Shown: positions 1-11,549 of the stretch, in pieces
Layout: every line of letters starts with the position of its first letter
Numbering within the stretch: position 1 is the first letter of the stretch
Assembly: GCA_037013495.1 (NCBI GenBank)
Contig: CM072805.1
Coordinates: 39,799,169-39,863,168, forward strand
Length of the DNA: 64,000 bases
Source: Hippophae tibetana
Taxonomy: Eukaryota > Streptophyta > Magnoliopsida > Rosales > Elaeagnaceae
Reading direction: 5' to 3'
Made by a program: the position numbers and the translations under genes
The notes under the pieces: generated by a model
The model's database searches: none
Told to the model about the DNA's origin: nothing
Seen by the model: only the letters and a program-made list of their open reading frames with translations

Positions 1-246
1 AAATATGTGCTATTCTGCGATAATCAGAGTTCTATTCACCTAGCGAAGAACTCGGCATTTCACTCAAGATCAAAGCATATTGATATGAGGTATCATTGGA
101 TAAGGGATACTCTTAACAATAAGTTGCTTGAACTTGAGAAAATCCATACTGATGAGAATGGATCTGACATGCTGACAAAAGCAGTGTCAAGAGAAAAACT
201 TGAAGTTTGTTGTTCAATAGCCGGTATGGCGGATCCCTCCATCTAA
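1..246 (+). CDS. copia polyprotein, C-terminal RNase H tail (partial)
   Basis: This is the last stretch of a gag-pol polyprotein. RNase H removes RNA from the RNA/DNA hybrid during reverse transcription. The frame is open from the window edge and ends at TAA 244-246. The visible blocks are FCDNQSSIHLAKN, the HSRSKHIDMRYHWIRD motif and DMLTKAVSREKLEVC, which are typical of the copia C-terminus. No stop or frameshift is visible in the part present. The polypurine tract begins five bases after the stop, as expected for a copia element. Confidence 0.88.
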   Translation, partial: KYVLFCDNQSSIHLAKNSAFHSRSKHIDMRYHWIRDTLNNKLLELEKIHTDENGSDMLTKAVSREKLEVCCSIAGMADPSI

Positions 247-250
247 TCGG

Positions 251-264
251 AAAAGGGGGAGATT
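251..264 (+). other. polypurine tract (plus-strand primer) of the copia element
   Basis: A run of A and G (AAAAGGGGGAGA) lies directly before the LTR start TGTTGGG. This is the position and composition expected for the second-strand primer of an LTR retrotransposon. Confidence 0.8.
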
Positions 265-972
265 TGTTGGGTTTTCCTCTTGATTTGGAGGAGCCCAAGA
301 GAAGCCCATGTGGCTTAAAAGCCCATGGAGTAAGAAGGGGCAATTATGTCATTTCATTGCCTTAATTAATAAACCCATTTAGGGTTTGTTGTGTGTGGAT
401 TCTGCAGTTTTTTTTAGAATTGCAGCAGCAAAGGCATCAGTTTGCAGAAAAACTGAGCAGTTTTTCCCTCTCCAGTCAGTCTTCATCAAGTGCTCCGATC
501 GAAGGCCGTTTGTGGTCCGATTAAGCTGAAATTTTTCGGACAGGTTCACGACTCAAGACTCTTTAATCTGTGCGGTGGGATTTGGATTTGGCTCACCGGT
601 TTGACAAATTCTGAGCAGTGAACAGTGACTACGAATTTGGTTAGATTTCTCCATTTTCTTGAAATAATTGTTAGTTTCCAAGAAGTGTATTCTTGATGAT
701 GTTGTTGATTGCTTGCCTCTAGTTTTACCTAGAGAGAATTGTTGTACAATTGTTTCTTGATAGTGGAAGTTTTGGAGAGGAGTGCCGTGGTTGTTTCCTT
801 CCTATACCGGGAAGGTTTTTCCACGTAAATTGGTTGTGTTGATTTTGTGCATGTTTGATTTTGAGCTCTATTTATTTGTTTCCTAAAAGATTCACACAAA
901 GAAGGAGAATAGGTTTAATTCCGCTGTTTAGAGCTTAATTAAGTTCGAATTGAAATTGTGATTCTCCTAACA
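265..972 (+). repeat. 3' LTR of the copia element (about 708 bp)
   Basis: The LTR begins TGTTGGG just after the polypurine tract and ends TCCTAACA, so the ends are near-inverted (TGTTGGG against TGTTAGG) and follow the TG...CA rule. The internal sequence is more GC-rich than the flanking intergenic DNA. The mate LTR is outside the window. Confidence 0.75.
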
Positions 973-1588
973 TCATGTAAAGGAACCCTTTAAAGAAGAA
1001 TCCATCAATAATGGAGAGTTGATAAAAGAGGAGATCAAAAATAGGATCCTACACCATATGAATTTGAGTCAAAGCACCTTCATTTGCATAAAACAGTAAC
1101 TATATGAAAATGAGAGGTAAGAAAGAATGGAGGAATTGAAATCACAAAAAGAGAGAATGAAAATCACAGCAAAACCGTTGCAAGAGATGAAAAATTACAT
1201 TCAGGTTTTAGTTATGTTGTTTGGATTCTTCATTTTATATGAACTATTTATGTCTAAGCCATATAATATGTACAATGATTTGGGCCAAAATTTACATATT
1301 TAAAATTTGCGACATTTGGTGCCTTAAAAGGCTAAAAGAGTTGTGTAACATCCGATTTTTTCCTTTCCCAAATTTCATGATATTTTACTCTTTCATATCA
1401 TTAAAAGAAGAAGAAGAAGCAAGCAATGACAAAAGGTGAATTTAAAATGCACTTTTGATTTCAAAACAAGGCTTTGAAAGTACACTTAAGACATACATAC
1501 AGATTCTAAAATCAAAAGCATGGTACATACAAAGAAGAGCTTAGGCCATGAATATAAGAAATTTAAAGAAAGGTACAAAGTGATCAAA
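973..1588. other. intergenic, 3' flank of PSAH
   Basis: About 600 bp between the LTR and the PSAH stop codon. It is AT-rich with short open frames only. Part of it (about 1440-1588) is presumably the 3' UTR of PSAH. I see no other gene. Confidence 0.5.
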
Positions 1589-2688
1589 TTAGATTTTGCC
1601 ACGAGGGCCTAGCTTAGGTGGAAGTTGAGGTCCTTTCTTGATTGGAAGAACATCATCTGGAGCAGTAGCACTTAGATAAGTGAGAGTGAAAGCACCACCC
1701 AATATCAGGAACTTTAGCAGCAATCCTCTCTTTGTGAATGGAGCTGCAAATGTCTCAAAGAATTTGCTCTGCATGTCCATTTACAAATTTAATGTCAGGA
1801 AGCGCTTTTCACAAGAAACACATTTTGTAATTACATTGCAAATAAATACTAAATGTAGTTTGTGATCTTGAAAGCTGATTTTCTATCCACATGTTATTTT
1901 TTATTGTAAAAAACACTTTTATAGAGTATTAAAAGAAAAAAAAAATTGTCAGAAATTCATTTAGATATTCGAAAGCATATTCATTATGTAATTGCTTCCC
2001 AACATCTCCGATCCTTAATAATATTTTACCATTTTATATCAAAAATTGTATTAAATATTTACTCATCTTCGACTCACAACACCAAATATTACACTAAAAC
2101 GTATATTCTTTTTATAAAATAAAATATCTTTTTAAAATTGTATCAAATATTACACCAAGAAATACATTTACTAATTTTTTACCATATTCTTTTTAGTGTT
2201 GGATTGGATCAACTATGTACCAAATTTAATATTTTGGTGCAGAGTTAGAGATATCCATTACATGTGATTTTTCTCGAAACTAGTTAGGCCTGAAATCAGT
2301 CTTAACGTAATTACAAACAAACAAACCAAGTAAGAAAGTCAGGGACCTGAAGAGGGTTGTATGGTGAAGGAGCATCTGAGCCATAGAGATCCCATTGGCC
2401 AGTGGTGTTGCCCAAATCCTCTAAATCAAAGTATACACTCTTATCTCCATATTTTGCCACAATACCACCACTCCTATAATCCAAGAAATCAAATTAATTA
2501 TCATATCAGAAAATTAAACAAATAGTTAATAACTTGTTTGAACCTTTGTCATTAGTTTACCCGAAGCTTTTAGGTCTAAGGCTCTGACGTGTGGACTTGA
2601 CATGGAGCTTTGTTCCACTGAGGGAGCTTCCACTAAGACCTTTGATGGTGGCTGATTGAATTGCTGCTAAAGTTGCAAGAGATGCCAT
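1589..2688 (-). CDS. PSAH: photosystem I reaction centre subunit VI (PsaH), chloroplast precursor
   Basis: PsaH is a small thylakoid membrane subunit of photosystem I that forms part of the docking site for LHCII during state transitions. Three exons join to 144 residues, the usual family length: 2561-2688, 2347-2473 and 1589-1768. The donors are GTAAAC and GTCCCT. The start ATG at 2686-2688 opens [18 protein letters not shown], a chloroplast transit peptide rich in Ser, Thr and Ala. Exon 2 carries [20 protein letters not shown] and ends PYNPLQ. Exon 3 carries [19 protein letters not shown], a membrane span around residues 100-118, and ends [14 protein letters not shown]. All phases agree and there is no damage. 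An in-frame upstream ATG at 2850 would add 54 unlike residues and is not favoured. Confidence 0.96.
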
Positions 2689-2807
2689 GGCCTTAATTGG
2701 GTCTCTTGAACTGTGATTATTAATTGCTGTTCTGTTTTGATTTGGAGGAAGAGAACATAGTCTATCTGTAGGGTTATGATGTTTTTTTCCAATGGATCTT
2801 GGCTTGA

Positions 2808-2885
2808 CACGTGGCAAATTGGATTTCATTGAGAGTATATGGGCTTTCATTGAGAAGCTGCCATGTGGACAGGAGCTGGATAAGG
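2808..2885. promoter_or_regulatory. G-box and I-box-like light-regulatory motifs upstream of PSAH
   Basis: CACGTGGC (2808-2815) matches a G-box, and GATAAGG (2879-2885) matches an I-box. They lie about 120 and 190 bp upstream of the PSAH start codon. Paired G- and I-boxes are well known in promoters of nuclear photosynthesis genes. I see no clear TATA box in the proximal region; several photosystem I genes are known to be TATA-less with pyrimidine-rich initiators. The function is inferred. Confidence 0.45.
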
Positions 2886-2888
2886 CTA

Positions 2889-4378
2889 TCCTTATTGTGA
2901 CTCAGAAAATATTAGAACAGAGTAATTGGTTTATATTCAGCTCTGTTTCTTTAGTAAAAGATGGATTAGAGATGAGTCCTGCTTAGAGGGAACTTGTTTC
3001 TGTTGTTCAGAATTGAAATGCAAACATGGACTAGGGTTGTAATGAAATTTGGAACTTATTAAACAAAGAGTCTACTTTGTTGTTTTAGGGCAGTAGCTTT
3101 AGGATATTGTTTTAAAAGTGGTTTTAATTAGAAGTAGTTTAAAAAGAAAGTGCTTTCAGTTTCTCAAAGGAATATTTCTTTCTTAATTCATAAACACTTC
3201 TAAACTGTAAGAAGCATTTTTTTACAATATCTTAAAAGAATAAGCAAATAGACGTTGATAAAATTAGAAATTTTACTATGACAAAAAGTTACGAATACAA
3301 TAAATTGCAGATAGTCACCTACAATATGTATCTGCATGATAACACAAGAGTATTGAATTTATAATAATACTAGAGCATAGTATTGTATTTGTATTTATCA
3401 TGTCAAAAATAATTTAATTATATTGTTATAATTACCCATTATTGCTTCAAAATTTTAAAAGAAAAGTTAATTTAGAAACATAGTGAACGAATTAGAGAAG
3501 TAATGTTGTGGAAAATAACTTTATAATCAGTTGTCATATCAATGCAAATTATGAAACAAAAAGTAGAAAAATAAAATAAATATTCAAATGAAAAGAGAAG
3601 ATAAAACCAATGGAAAAAAAATAGCACTCTAAAATCATTTTCCTAAATACCTATCTACTCTCAGTGTTTGAATTAAAAATTATTCAACATTTAGAGTAAA
3701 TAGTGACTTGATATTTGAAATCACCAAAATATAAAATTAATATAAATATTTTTAAAAAATATATATACAATAAAAAATGATATAATTAATAAAAATCACA
3801 TTTTAAAAATAATAAATTGATCAAAATCTCAAATATCAATAATGCTATTTATTCTTAAAAATAGTGATAACTTAATTGATAAATAAATTGTTTCTTATTT
3901 ATGTATTAATAAAAAAATTATTATATTATTTCATTTTAAATTTTGATAGTCTTAAATTGAGATATCATGAAGAAAAAAATAAAAAAAATAAATGTTATTT
4001 TAATTAAATATGATTTATAATAATTATTAACATCTTATTGTATTAAAATCGAATTCAATGTATAAAATAATATTAAAATTTAAATTTAACATATTAATTT
4101 TAAATTACTATATCCTAATGCATTTAAATTATTTAACAAATAAATTAAAATAAATATTATTGTATCTATTTACTTCACCTTCGAATCCATCAAATATCGT
4201 CTAAAACATTTACACCCTAACCGCAGTTATCACCGCCAGTGTGCCATATATCCTCCAGTCCTAAAATGTTATTTTTATCAATTTATTTTTTCTACTTAAA
4301 AACTATAATATGAAAAGATAAAAGAAAATACTATAATAACCAAACCTCATCCTTTACCCAACAGTTTCAAAGCCAGAA
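2889..4378. other. intergenic, AT-rich
   Basis: About 1.5 kb between the divergent PSAH and RPS17 genes. After about 3100 it is strongly A/T biased, with homopolymer and TAAT-rich stretches. No gene or clear transposon termini seen. The last 150 bp or so are probably the RPS17 promoter. Confidence 0.5.
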
Positions 4379-4876
4379 ATGGCACTCACAGTATCGCTCC
4401 TTCAACTCCCTCCCTTACACTCTCTAAAACTCTCCACCCCGCATACAATCAAGGCCTCATCTTTCTTCCATGGCTCGACCCCACTCTCTCTCATCTCAAA
4501 ACCTTCTTCTTCTTTCACTCACCAAACCCAATCTCCTCCATCTTTTCTCCCTCTAATCAGGGCAGTCAAATCACTTCAGGGTCGTGTCATCACCAACGTC
4601 AACGACAAGACTGTGTCAGTTGAGGTTGTGCGTTTAGCTCCTCATCCCAAGTACAAGAGACGGGTTAGGAAGAAGAAGAAGTACCAAGCACATGACCCAG
4701 ATAACAAATTTCAAGTTGGGGACGTTGTTCAGCTCGAATCTTGTAAACCCATTAGCAAAACCAAGCATTTTCTTGCGGTACCTGTTCCTAGCAGAAATTC
4801 TAATAAGAAAAAAAGTGAAGATGAAATGCCTCAAGAACTTGGGATTGCGTTGGAATCTCAGCAGCTTCAGGCTTAG
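4379..4876 (+). CDS. RPS17: plastid 30S ribosomal protein S17 (bS17c) precursor
   Basis: S17 binds 16S rRNA early in assembly of the small ribosomal subunit; this nuclear-coded form acts in the chloroplast. The frame is 165 residues with no intron. Residues 1 to about 60 are rich in Ser, Thr and Pro and look like a transit peptide. The S17 OB-fold runs from LQGRV (66-70) through NDKTVSVEV, HPKYKRRVRKKKKYQAHD and FQVGDVVQLE to the conserved SKTKHF near 127-132. A short Lys/Ser-rich tail extends past the bacterial length, as in other plant plastid S17 proteins. The start is the first ATG of the frame and gives a sensible transit peptide. Confidence 0.95.
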   Translation: MALTVSLLQLPPLHSLKLSTPHTIKASSFFHGSTPLSLISKPSSSFTHQTQSPPSFLPLIRAVKSLQGRVITNVNDKTVSVEVVRLAPHPKYKRRVRKKKKYQAHDPDNKFQVGDVVQLESCKPISKTKHFLAVPVPSRNSNKKKSEDEMPQELGIALESQQLQA

Positions 4877-6109
4877 AAACTTGAGGTTTTTGTGTTTCTG
4901 TTAAATTTGTGAAACTTTACTGCTTTATTTTGTGGTCTTGTTGGAAATTTATGTAATTTTTTGCAAATTGATGGTTTTTCTTAATGCTTTTCGCTGTTCT
5001 TTGCATTGTTGTGTTGTGTTGTTGGATTCTGGTAATGATTTTTAACTGGTTTCTTTTTGAAATTTTCTATCTGTTGTTTAATTGGGATTTGATCATGGAT
5101 GAATAGCTAGGTGCTCGTTTTTGTAAGGAGTTATTGTTTGAGCATGGTTGGACATTACTAGCACATTGAATATCTGGGCGTGTTCACGTATCTATGTTCA
5201 TTATGTAACACATTCCTTTCGTGCTTCCTAAAGCTCGAACCTGGACCTAGCACTTAGCTCAGGTTCATAGAAACTGATACATCTGTTAAGTAGCTCATAT
5301 TCTTGTTTTTGAAATTAGTTCTATGTTTCATTTAGGAAAAAAAACGAAAAAAATTCAATTGATAAAAAGTTTTATTTTCTTATATTATTCTTTCTTAAAC
5401 AAATATAAAGTTAACTAATGAAATAAAAAATAACTTAGAATATGATTTTCAATTTTGTTGAGCTTCTAAAAGGATAAAAAGTTTTGTGTAAAAATATAAT
5501 TGAATTCCAACTTGATTTTGAAATTAAAAATGAAATTAATTATCAAATAACACTTTTTTTAAATTTTGGGTTCAAAAACTGAAACTTAAAAACAAAATTG
5601 GTTATAAAAAAGTTTAAATGCTTAACTATCATTTGTCTGATTGAAATTGGATTTGAGAATTTATAGATTAGGAAGATATACCTCTTTATGTTTTAGAGGG
5701 CAATGTAAAAAGGGAGATGAGTGTTTACTTTTAGCTAATTTCACTCTGTAATCTTTATGTACTGCCCCCAGGAACTATTAGTGGATGGAATAGTAACTGC
5801 ATAGGTTCTTCATTTTTCATGATATAGATGTGTCGGAACGATACATGACATAAATTTATGACATCCAGAATCTTAAAAGAGTTGATGTAACATAGTTTAG
5901 ACATTGTCGGCATTTCTAAATACACTGTCTTAAGAGTTAAGTCCCACCCTATGTATACAAATGAAACCAAACCCGAAAAGAAATGCTTGCTCAAACAATA
6001 TATATTGAATTAATTAAACTAATGAGTGCAAAATAAAAACCTGAGTTTTACAGTTAACAATGGTAATAAGTTTAAACATCTTCACATTGCAAGCTTGTCT
6101 TAATATTTT
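4877..6109. other. intergenic, with a short SINE-like remnant
   Basis: This holds the 3' flank of RPS17 and the flank of the HD-Zip relic. On the minus strand around 5225-5275 a stretch with the box B-like GGTTCGAGC, preceded by an AACCTGAG...GGTCCA context, resembles the sequence at about 43427-43460. Otherwise nothing is recognised. Confidence 0.35.
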
Positions 6110-7140
6110 TCAAGGTACATGATACGAGAGGTTAGCAGAATCCACAGATCCCATAGTTAGTTTGGTTGTAGAGGAGTTATTAGCTAGAATTTGGAATGCT
6201 ACTGTAAGCAAAGATCCTCCTTCTGTTGTTTTCTCTTCTTGTCTAGAAGTGATGACTAAAGGTCCTGACTCTAGTCCATCAGAAGGATCGAGAAACCGGA
6301 GGGCAATATGGCAAGATTGCTAGAATCGCATCCTGTCATTACAGATTGGACATCAGTAATGTCCACTGGGGCAAAGACCACCATAGACTCATAAGCATTT
6401 GTGCAGCTATCTTGGAGTATCCACATTCTGTTCTCATTTGATTTCATCGTCTGGATAATAGAAACATCAGTCTTTTAGAACAAGTTTAGAGTATGAAATA
6501 GGAGAAAGTTGGTTGTTCTTTCGGTATCAAATAACAATTAGGATTTGTTTGCTTCTACTTTTGAGGCCCTCTAAAATCACTTCGAAACACACACAAAAAA
6601 ATCTGCTGGATGTGCTTTCAAGTTTCAGAAGCACATTTTATGCTTTCCTGACAGAAGCACAAATGTCCTTAATCTTAAACCGCTTTTAACCAAAAATTGA
6701 AGTAGGTGCTCATAGACAGGAAACGCACTTGGATGGTTACTGTGTTGCCACGGTCCTGTCCCTTTGCTAAATTTGCTATAGTTTGAAATGGACTTCCTTT
6801 TGACATGATATCCCACTGGAATTTATGCAAATGAAAACAGAAAATAGTTAGTCAGGACAATTCTATGTCTGTTTTGTAACTGTCGTGAAATAAACAATCC
6901 AAACCTCATCCCGACGACTTTCATCTCTTAAGAAATCAAATAAAACCTGAGGTGAGACAGGCAACCACACCGAAGAAACTGCACACATGATTATTCCAAG
7001 AGGTTCTCCTGAGTCATTCAAGTTTTTCCTTGAGGTAGTTCTTATATCATCCCCTGTTTTACTTGATACTTTGGTCCATGCATTGTAGCTTGATGCACCA
7101 ATTGCACGGCAAAAACACCATGTCATTCTATGTGCTAATT
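6110..7140 (-). pseudogene. HD-Zip class IV transcription factor, 3' fragment with a frameshift
   Basis: Three exon-like blocks match the START-adjacent C-terminal half of HD-Zip IV proteins (the GL2/HDG/ROC group of epidermal regulators). Block one (about 7140 to 6905) reads LKLAHRMTW, GEPLGIIMCAV and SVWLPVSPQVLFDFLRDE. Block two (6815-6729, 87 nt) reads WDIMSKGSPFQ and GQDRGNTVTIQ. Block three (6450-6110) reads ENRMWILQDSCTNAYESMVV, APVDI and ILPSGFSIL. Introns have GT-AG ends. After SGFSIL at about 6285 a one-base deletion shifts the frame to an early stop; reading on in the other frame recovers the family C-terminus to a TGA at 6110-6112. I find no homeodomain, leucine zipper or N-terminal START exons upstream. 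It is therefore a 5'-truncated relic. A Tourist-like repeat seems to occupy the intron at about 6535-6725. Confidence 0.82.
6535..6725. repeat. Tourist-like MITE fragment (tentative)
   Basis: A stretch with GGATTTGTTTGCTTCT at one end and the internal block AGCACATTTTATG...AGCACAAAT shares its wording with the repeat at about 39128-39405. These are the usual internal motifs of PIF/Harbinger-derived MITEs in dicots. The second terminal repeat is not clear, so the limits are approximate. Confidence 0.35.
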
Positions 7141-7152
7141 TCAATATGATTT

Positions 7153-9990
7153 TCCTTTAAACAACTCTGAATTAGCAATTCAGTTAGTCATTCATCCTTC
7201 CCACTTCAAGGTACTTCTTTTGAAGTCTTTCCATTTATCTGAACTCTTCCCCCCAGTTCATCAAGAAACAATCCTAAAATCCTAGGGCATCAACTAACTA
7301 ATGGTTCTCCAAGTTTTTCACAGTAAGAAGCTCGCTGAATTAAGTAAATCGTAAGAAAATAATCTTATTAAGTTTCCAGCAGAAAATTATTCAGCAGTAA
7401 GAGCTAGCTACACATTTCACATAAGTGGTGAGGATTTGAATCTGTAAATCTTAATTCTTAAAAGCTTTTATCAGAGAGCTAGATAGTGGCCTGACTAATT
7501 GGCTACGTCCCAAACTTTTTATTGGTTCAAACAGCTACTGGTTGACTGGTCATTCTACGCTTTATGCACAGTCACTCATAGGTCATAAAATGTTAGAAAC
7601 CTAAAATTTAAAAGAAACCAATAATATACACAGCCTTTAATTGAACCATCAATGCATGTTGCAACCTTTAGAGATGACTGTGAGTGATCAATCATTTTAT
7701 TCTAACCACCGCTTACCCAATGCTCTGCTTAAATTATTCCTAGGAAATTAAGGCTATAATTATGATAATAGCCTGTTTCGATCATGATATATTCCCATTT
7801 CTAAAATTTTATTAGAAATGGAATTTAAAATAATTTGGTTAGATAAGATTTATATCTTTTTTCCCCTCAGAATTGAAAAAAAAAAAGTTTACTGTGGGCT
7901 TGATTTGCACATCTACCCCTCCCATCTCTACTATAAAACATCTGTGCATAAATCCATCTCTAACACAGCAGTTTTATCAAAATTTACCCATAAAAAATGA
8001 ATAATCTTGTGCTCTCTGTTAAATGCATATGCCACAAAAAAAAAAAAAAATCAATCCCCATCATTTGGTGCTACTTATAAACAGTACAGTTGACAAAATG
8101 GAAAGAATATCATATTTATATTCTATCACTACATTCTTAAATCACCAATAAAGAAACAAAAACAAAACAAGGAGTTATGGTATACCGAAGTAAAACTATC
8201 TTTTAAAATATTTTCCTCTATTATAGTCAGTTGTTACTCTATTAAAATGATTTTCTCTATTAAAACTGTCTTTTCTCCATTAAAACTGATCATAAAATGG
8301 GTGCCACAAAATTTTAGCTTTATACCTCGTATTTTGCCAATTGATCACATCCTCCCCACTTTCCACCACCGCACCCTCACTCTTGTTCAAATTATCACCA
8401 CTTTTCAACTCGACAAAGTCATGGGACATGGTTCTGACCATGATGGGATATGGTTTTGATCCACTCGCCAGCAATTGCACCATCATCGATGATGTAACTA
8501 TGGTTTCGATGGAGAAATGGATAAGAGAGCCATTGGTTAGAGGGTTGGGAAGCATTGGAATCAAAGTGTGTGGATATTAAGGAAATTGGTGTTACTGTTA
8601 CCGTCACTGTTACGGTTATTAAAGTTAAAAAGAAATCCAATGCTTCATTCTTCTAAAATACCAATTCTACTCTTTAGTATTTACATACGAACTTCAAGCA
8701 TTAAAAATATATTATTTTAATCAATTTATATTAAGATTTAGAGAATTAAATTACTTATGATTATTTTTAAATTTTTAATAACAAATATATCACATATAAA
8801 AACTAAGTAATCAAAACATCTAAAAATAAATTACTAATAAAATAATTTATCTTTATATTTATTATAGTAATTCTTTTAGCCTCAAATTAAGATGGATTCT
8901 CAAATGAGGTGACAATTATTAGACAATAAAAAAGGACCCAATTATTTCAACTCAGATAATTACACTTTTTTCTTTATTACAAAAGGAAAAATTAATACAA
9001 CATTTTAATAATACATTTAATTATTCTTTTTGTTTTTTATTCTTTATAGATAAAAAAAATTATTTACTTTTTTAAAAAATTAGATTAAATAACACTCTTA
9101 AACCTTATAATAATAAAAATAACATACTAATAACATTAAACGAGATACAATTAAACAAAGTTCAACATCAGTCCGATTAACTTGAATAAAAATTATACAG
9201 CATTTAATTAAACATATTTATATATGAAATTTATAAACTAGAGATTCTTTATAGTAAGAAAATATATATTTGATATAAGAAATATTATTCTTACTATTAC
9301 CATGTTTAAAAGTATTATAAATGTAGTTTTTCTTTTAAAAAAAATACTAAAACATTTATAAATACAATTCAATTTGTTACAACTCAGTTGAGTCTACATA
9401 GATATAGTAGGCCAAACGCACCTTTATCAAACCTTTTCTTCAGTGTATTGTACACTTTTATTTCGTCTTGCATCATTTATAATTTAACAAAACCTTCTTT
9501 CACTGTCTTAAAGGAATAGCTCAATTCCTAACCGGAATTGATCACTTCACCTTACATGCATTAAATATTTTTTGGCAAAAGCAACTTTTCAATCATTTCG
9601 CATACATATTCGGCTTATGTCTTATCCTTCTACCCTAAGATCGACCGTTAGTACTATAAGTACAGACTTCACAACTTTTTCAATTATACTCGATATGGGT
9701 TCTTCATCCCTTACATTGCAGTATTTTGACAGAACTGTCAAATGTTGATATCATATTTCTCGATATTTTTGTCCAATATCAAGTTTTCAAGTTGAGTGTG
9801 CAAAAAAATGATAATATCAATGATATCGTCGATTTTTCAATCCTTGCTTACATTGCAGTATATCAACAACAAAGCCGTCAAATGCCGTTACAAACAAACA
9901 ACTCTTCCTCAAAACCAGTTAAAAATACATGAAGGAACAGAAACATAGTTGCTGAAGTATATGAAAACTAGGGACAGTGGTTCCAAGACA
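7153..9990. other. intergenic
   Basis: About 2.8 kb without a gene I can support. It holds two overlapping open frames on opposite strands at 8280-8580, which match no family I know. Past 8640 it is A/T-rich. No homeodomain or START exons for the HD-Zip relic were found here. Confidence 0.45.
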
Positions 9991-11346
9991 TCAAGAAAGA
10001 TACATGAAGCCACGACGGAACATAAAAACAGTTGCTGAAGTATATATAGACCAAATAAGGACAATCCACCAAGCCATGAATATAGCCACTTCTTTGACAA
10101 AAGAAGAGCAAGGTAGTAGACTACAAACCAGTCTGTAATTTTCCAACGAATTGCCATCAACTTGAGATAGCCCAAGAAAGAGAAGTAGCAGCACTGGTGG
10201 CACAAGAAACTGCAAAACTACAAGACACAAATAGTGGTTATGCAAGAAAACCTTTGCCCTGCTATAATCCAAGTCAGGAACTTTGCTAGTATGCAACCTT
10301 TGGTACCAAGACAATAATGCCTCGTTTAAGTACATTTGCAAATTTGGGCGTAAAGCGACGAGTTGCAAGATACCTGAGAGCAACAAACACCAAAACCTAA
10401 ACTTAGCAAAATCAGAGGACAAAAATCCCACATGTCCTACCAAAATCTCTGCATTTTGAGACCCTTTACCATCATTAATGTTCTTGTTAACTAGCATTGC
10501 AGATATGGGATTAATCCATAGCACTGTCGAGAATAGGATCAACAAATAATTGGCATATAGAATTCCTCTTCCTAACCATCCACAAGTAATCATATCCAAA
10601 TTAGACCTAACTTGATCGGTTCCAAGCCAAAATGATCGGGCATTCTTCGTCGCAGGCATAAACAAGAAACCAGCTAAGCAACCCATTAAGACAGCAATGA
10701 AGAATTTTCCAGACCCATCAATGGAATCAAACTTGAAATCTAAAAAATCAGGAGTAAATGCAAAACAAATCATAAAACCTAAAATCAATCCCAGAATTCC
10801 AAACAGAAAGCTCAATTGCTTCTCTGACCGTCTCGAAGCAGACCTCTCAAACGAAACTTTAGAAAGCAATATCAATAATCTAAAAGCAGCCACAAACCCG
10901 AGAATAACAGGGACAAAAACTCCATTTGTTAAAGACCCAGATCTGGCTGATTCATAACCCAAGTAATTATGAAGCAAAAGAGAAGAAATAGCAATAAAAG
11001 AGAGAGTAAAAGCACTACAATACTGATTAGAGTAAATACGGGATTGAATATGAGCGTCATCGAGGGTTAACCTGAAGATCTGGGCATTCTTTTCATCGAA
11101 CTCAAACTTTTCTTTGTTCTTGTTCCTCTTCTTGAGAGAAGAGGTTAACCCGGTTCCAGAATCAGAGCTTTCGGGTCTCCGAATAGCTGCTCGGGCGCCA
11201 TTGCCGAGGTTATCTGGGTGAATGTAGGTTTGAAGGCCATAGAGAAAGAAAATTGGGATTTTGATGAAGGTGAGGAGAAGAGACAGTGAGAGTGATAGCA
11301 GAATATGGAGTAGTAGATTCTTGTAAGTCAATAAGAACTCGAGCAT
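9991..11346 (-). CDS. multi-span membrane protein, TMEM161 (Tmemb_161AB)-like
   Basis: The product is a 451-residue, intron-less, very hydrophobic protein. Hydrophobic segments lie near residues 5-38, 105-128, 140-162, 176-200, 215-236, 260-285, 312-340, 370-396 and 420-445, about ten spans in all. A charged loop (roughly residues 50-95, rich in Lys, Glu, Asp and Ser) follows the first pair. YGLQTYIHPDN, LGNGARAAIRRPES and LRPNLQMYLNEALLSWYQRLH recall the plant members of the TMEM161A/B family. The molecular function of the plant proteins is not established. The start at 11346 is the first ATG of the frame, and the stop is at 9991-9993. The family name is from memory and moderately sure; that it is a real integral membrane protein gene is much surer. 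Confidence 0.72.
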   Translation of the reverse strand: MLEFLLTYKNLLLHILLSLSLSLLLTFIKIPIFFLYGLQTYIHPDNLGNGARAAIRRPESSDSGTGLTSSLKKRNKNKEKFEFDEKNAQIFRLTLDDAHIQSRIYSNQYCSAFTLSFIAISSLLLHNYLGYESARSGSLTNGVFVPVILGFVAAFRLLILLSKVSFERSASRRSEKQLSFLFGILGLILGFMICFAFTPDFLDFKFDSIDGSGKFFIAVLMGCLAGFLFMPATKNARSFWLGTDQVRSNLDMITCGWLGRGILYANYLLILFSTVLWINPISAMLVNKNINDGKGSQNAEILVGHVGFLSSDFAKFRFWCLLLSGILQLVALRPNLQMYLNEALLSWYQRLHTSKVPDLDYSRAKVFLHNHYLCLVVLQFLVPPVLLLLFLGLSQVDGNSLENYRLVCSLLPCSSFVKEVAIFMAWWIVLIWSIYTSATVFMFRRGFMYLS

Positions 11347-11549
11347 GGCGCTGAATCTTCAAAGCTAGCGACTACTGGTAGGAGATCTCGATGGTGTTTT
11401 GGGATTATTTCGGCTTCGTTACAAAAATGCCTACTTTGAGTTGGGTTACTTGATGTTGGATACGAGTTGGTATGGTCCATGTGAAATGTCCTCTGTGTGC
11501 TTGCATTTTTAGACCCCTGTGTTCGCTCGGGGTCACTAGCCAATAGCCA

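Larger units (their letters stand above)
1..972 (+). mobile_element. 3' end of a Ty1/copia LTR retrotransposon, cut by the window edge
   Basis: An open frame from base 1 to the TAA at 244-246 encodes the end of a copia RNase H domain. It has the CDNQSSIHLAKN and SKHIDMRYHWIRD blocks that sit near the end of copia polyproteins. A purine-rich tract (251-263) follows, then a complete LTR. The rest of the element lies to the left of the window, so its target duplication cannot be tested. The tail is undamaged over the 81 residues visible, so the element may be fairly recent. Next to the Tork/TNT-like copia families this C-terminus looks ordinary. Confidence 0.9.

Noticed and set aside
8280..8580. 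Overlapping open frames of 94 and 79 residues on opposite strands
   Set aside because: Neither shows a known motif, bias or splice context. A coding frame on one strand often opens the other by chance in short stretches. They are not homeodomain exons of the HD-Zip relic.
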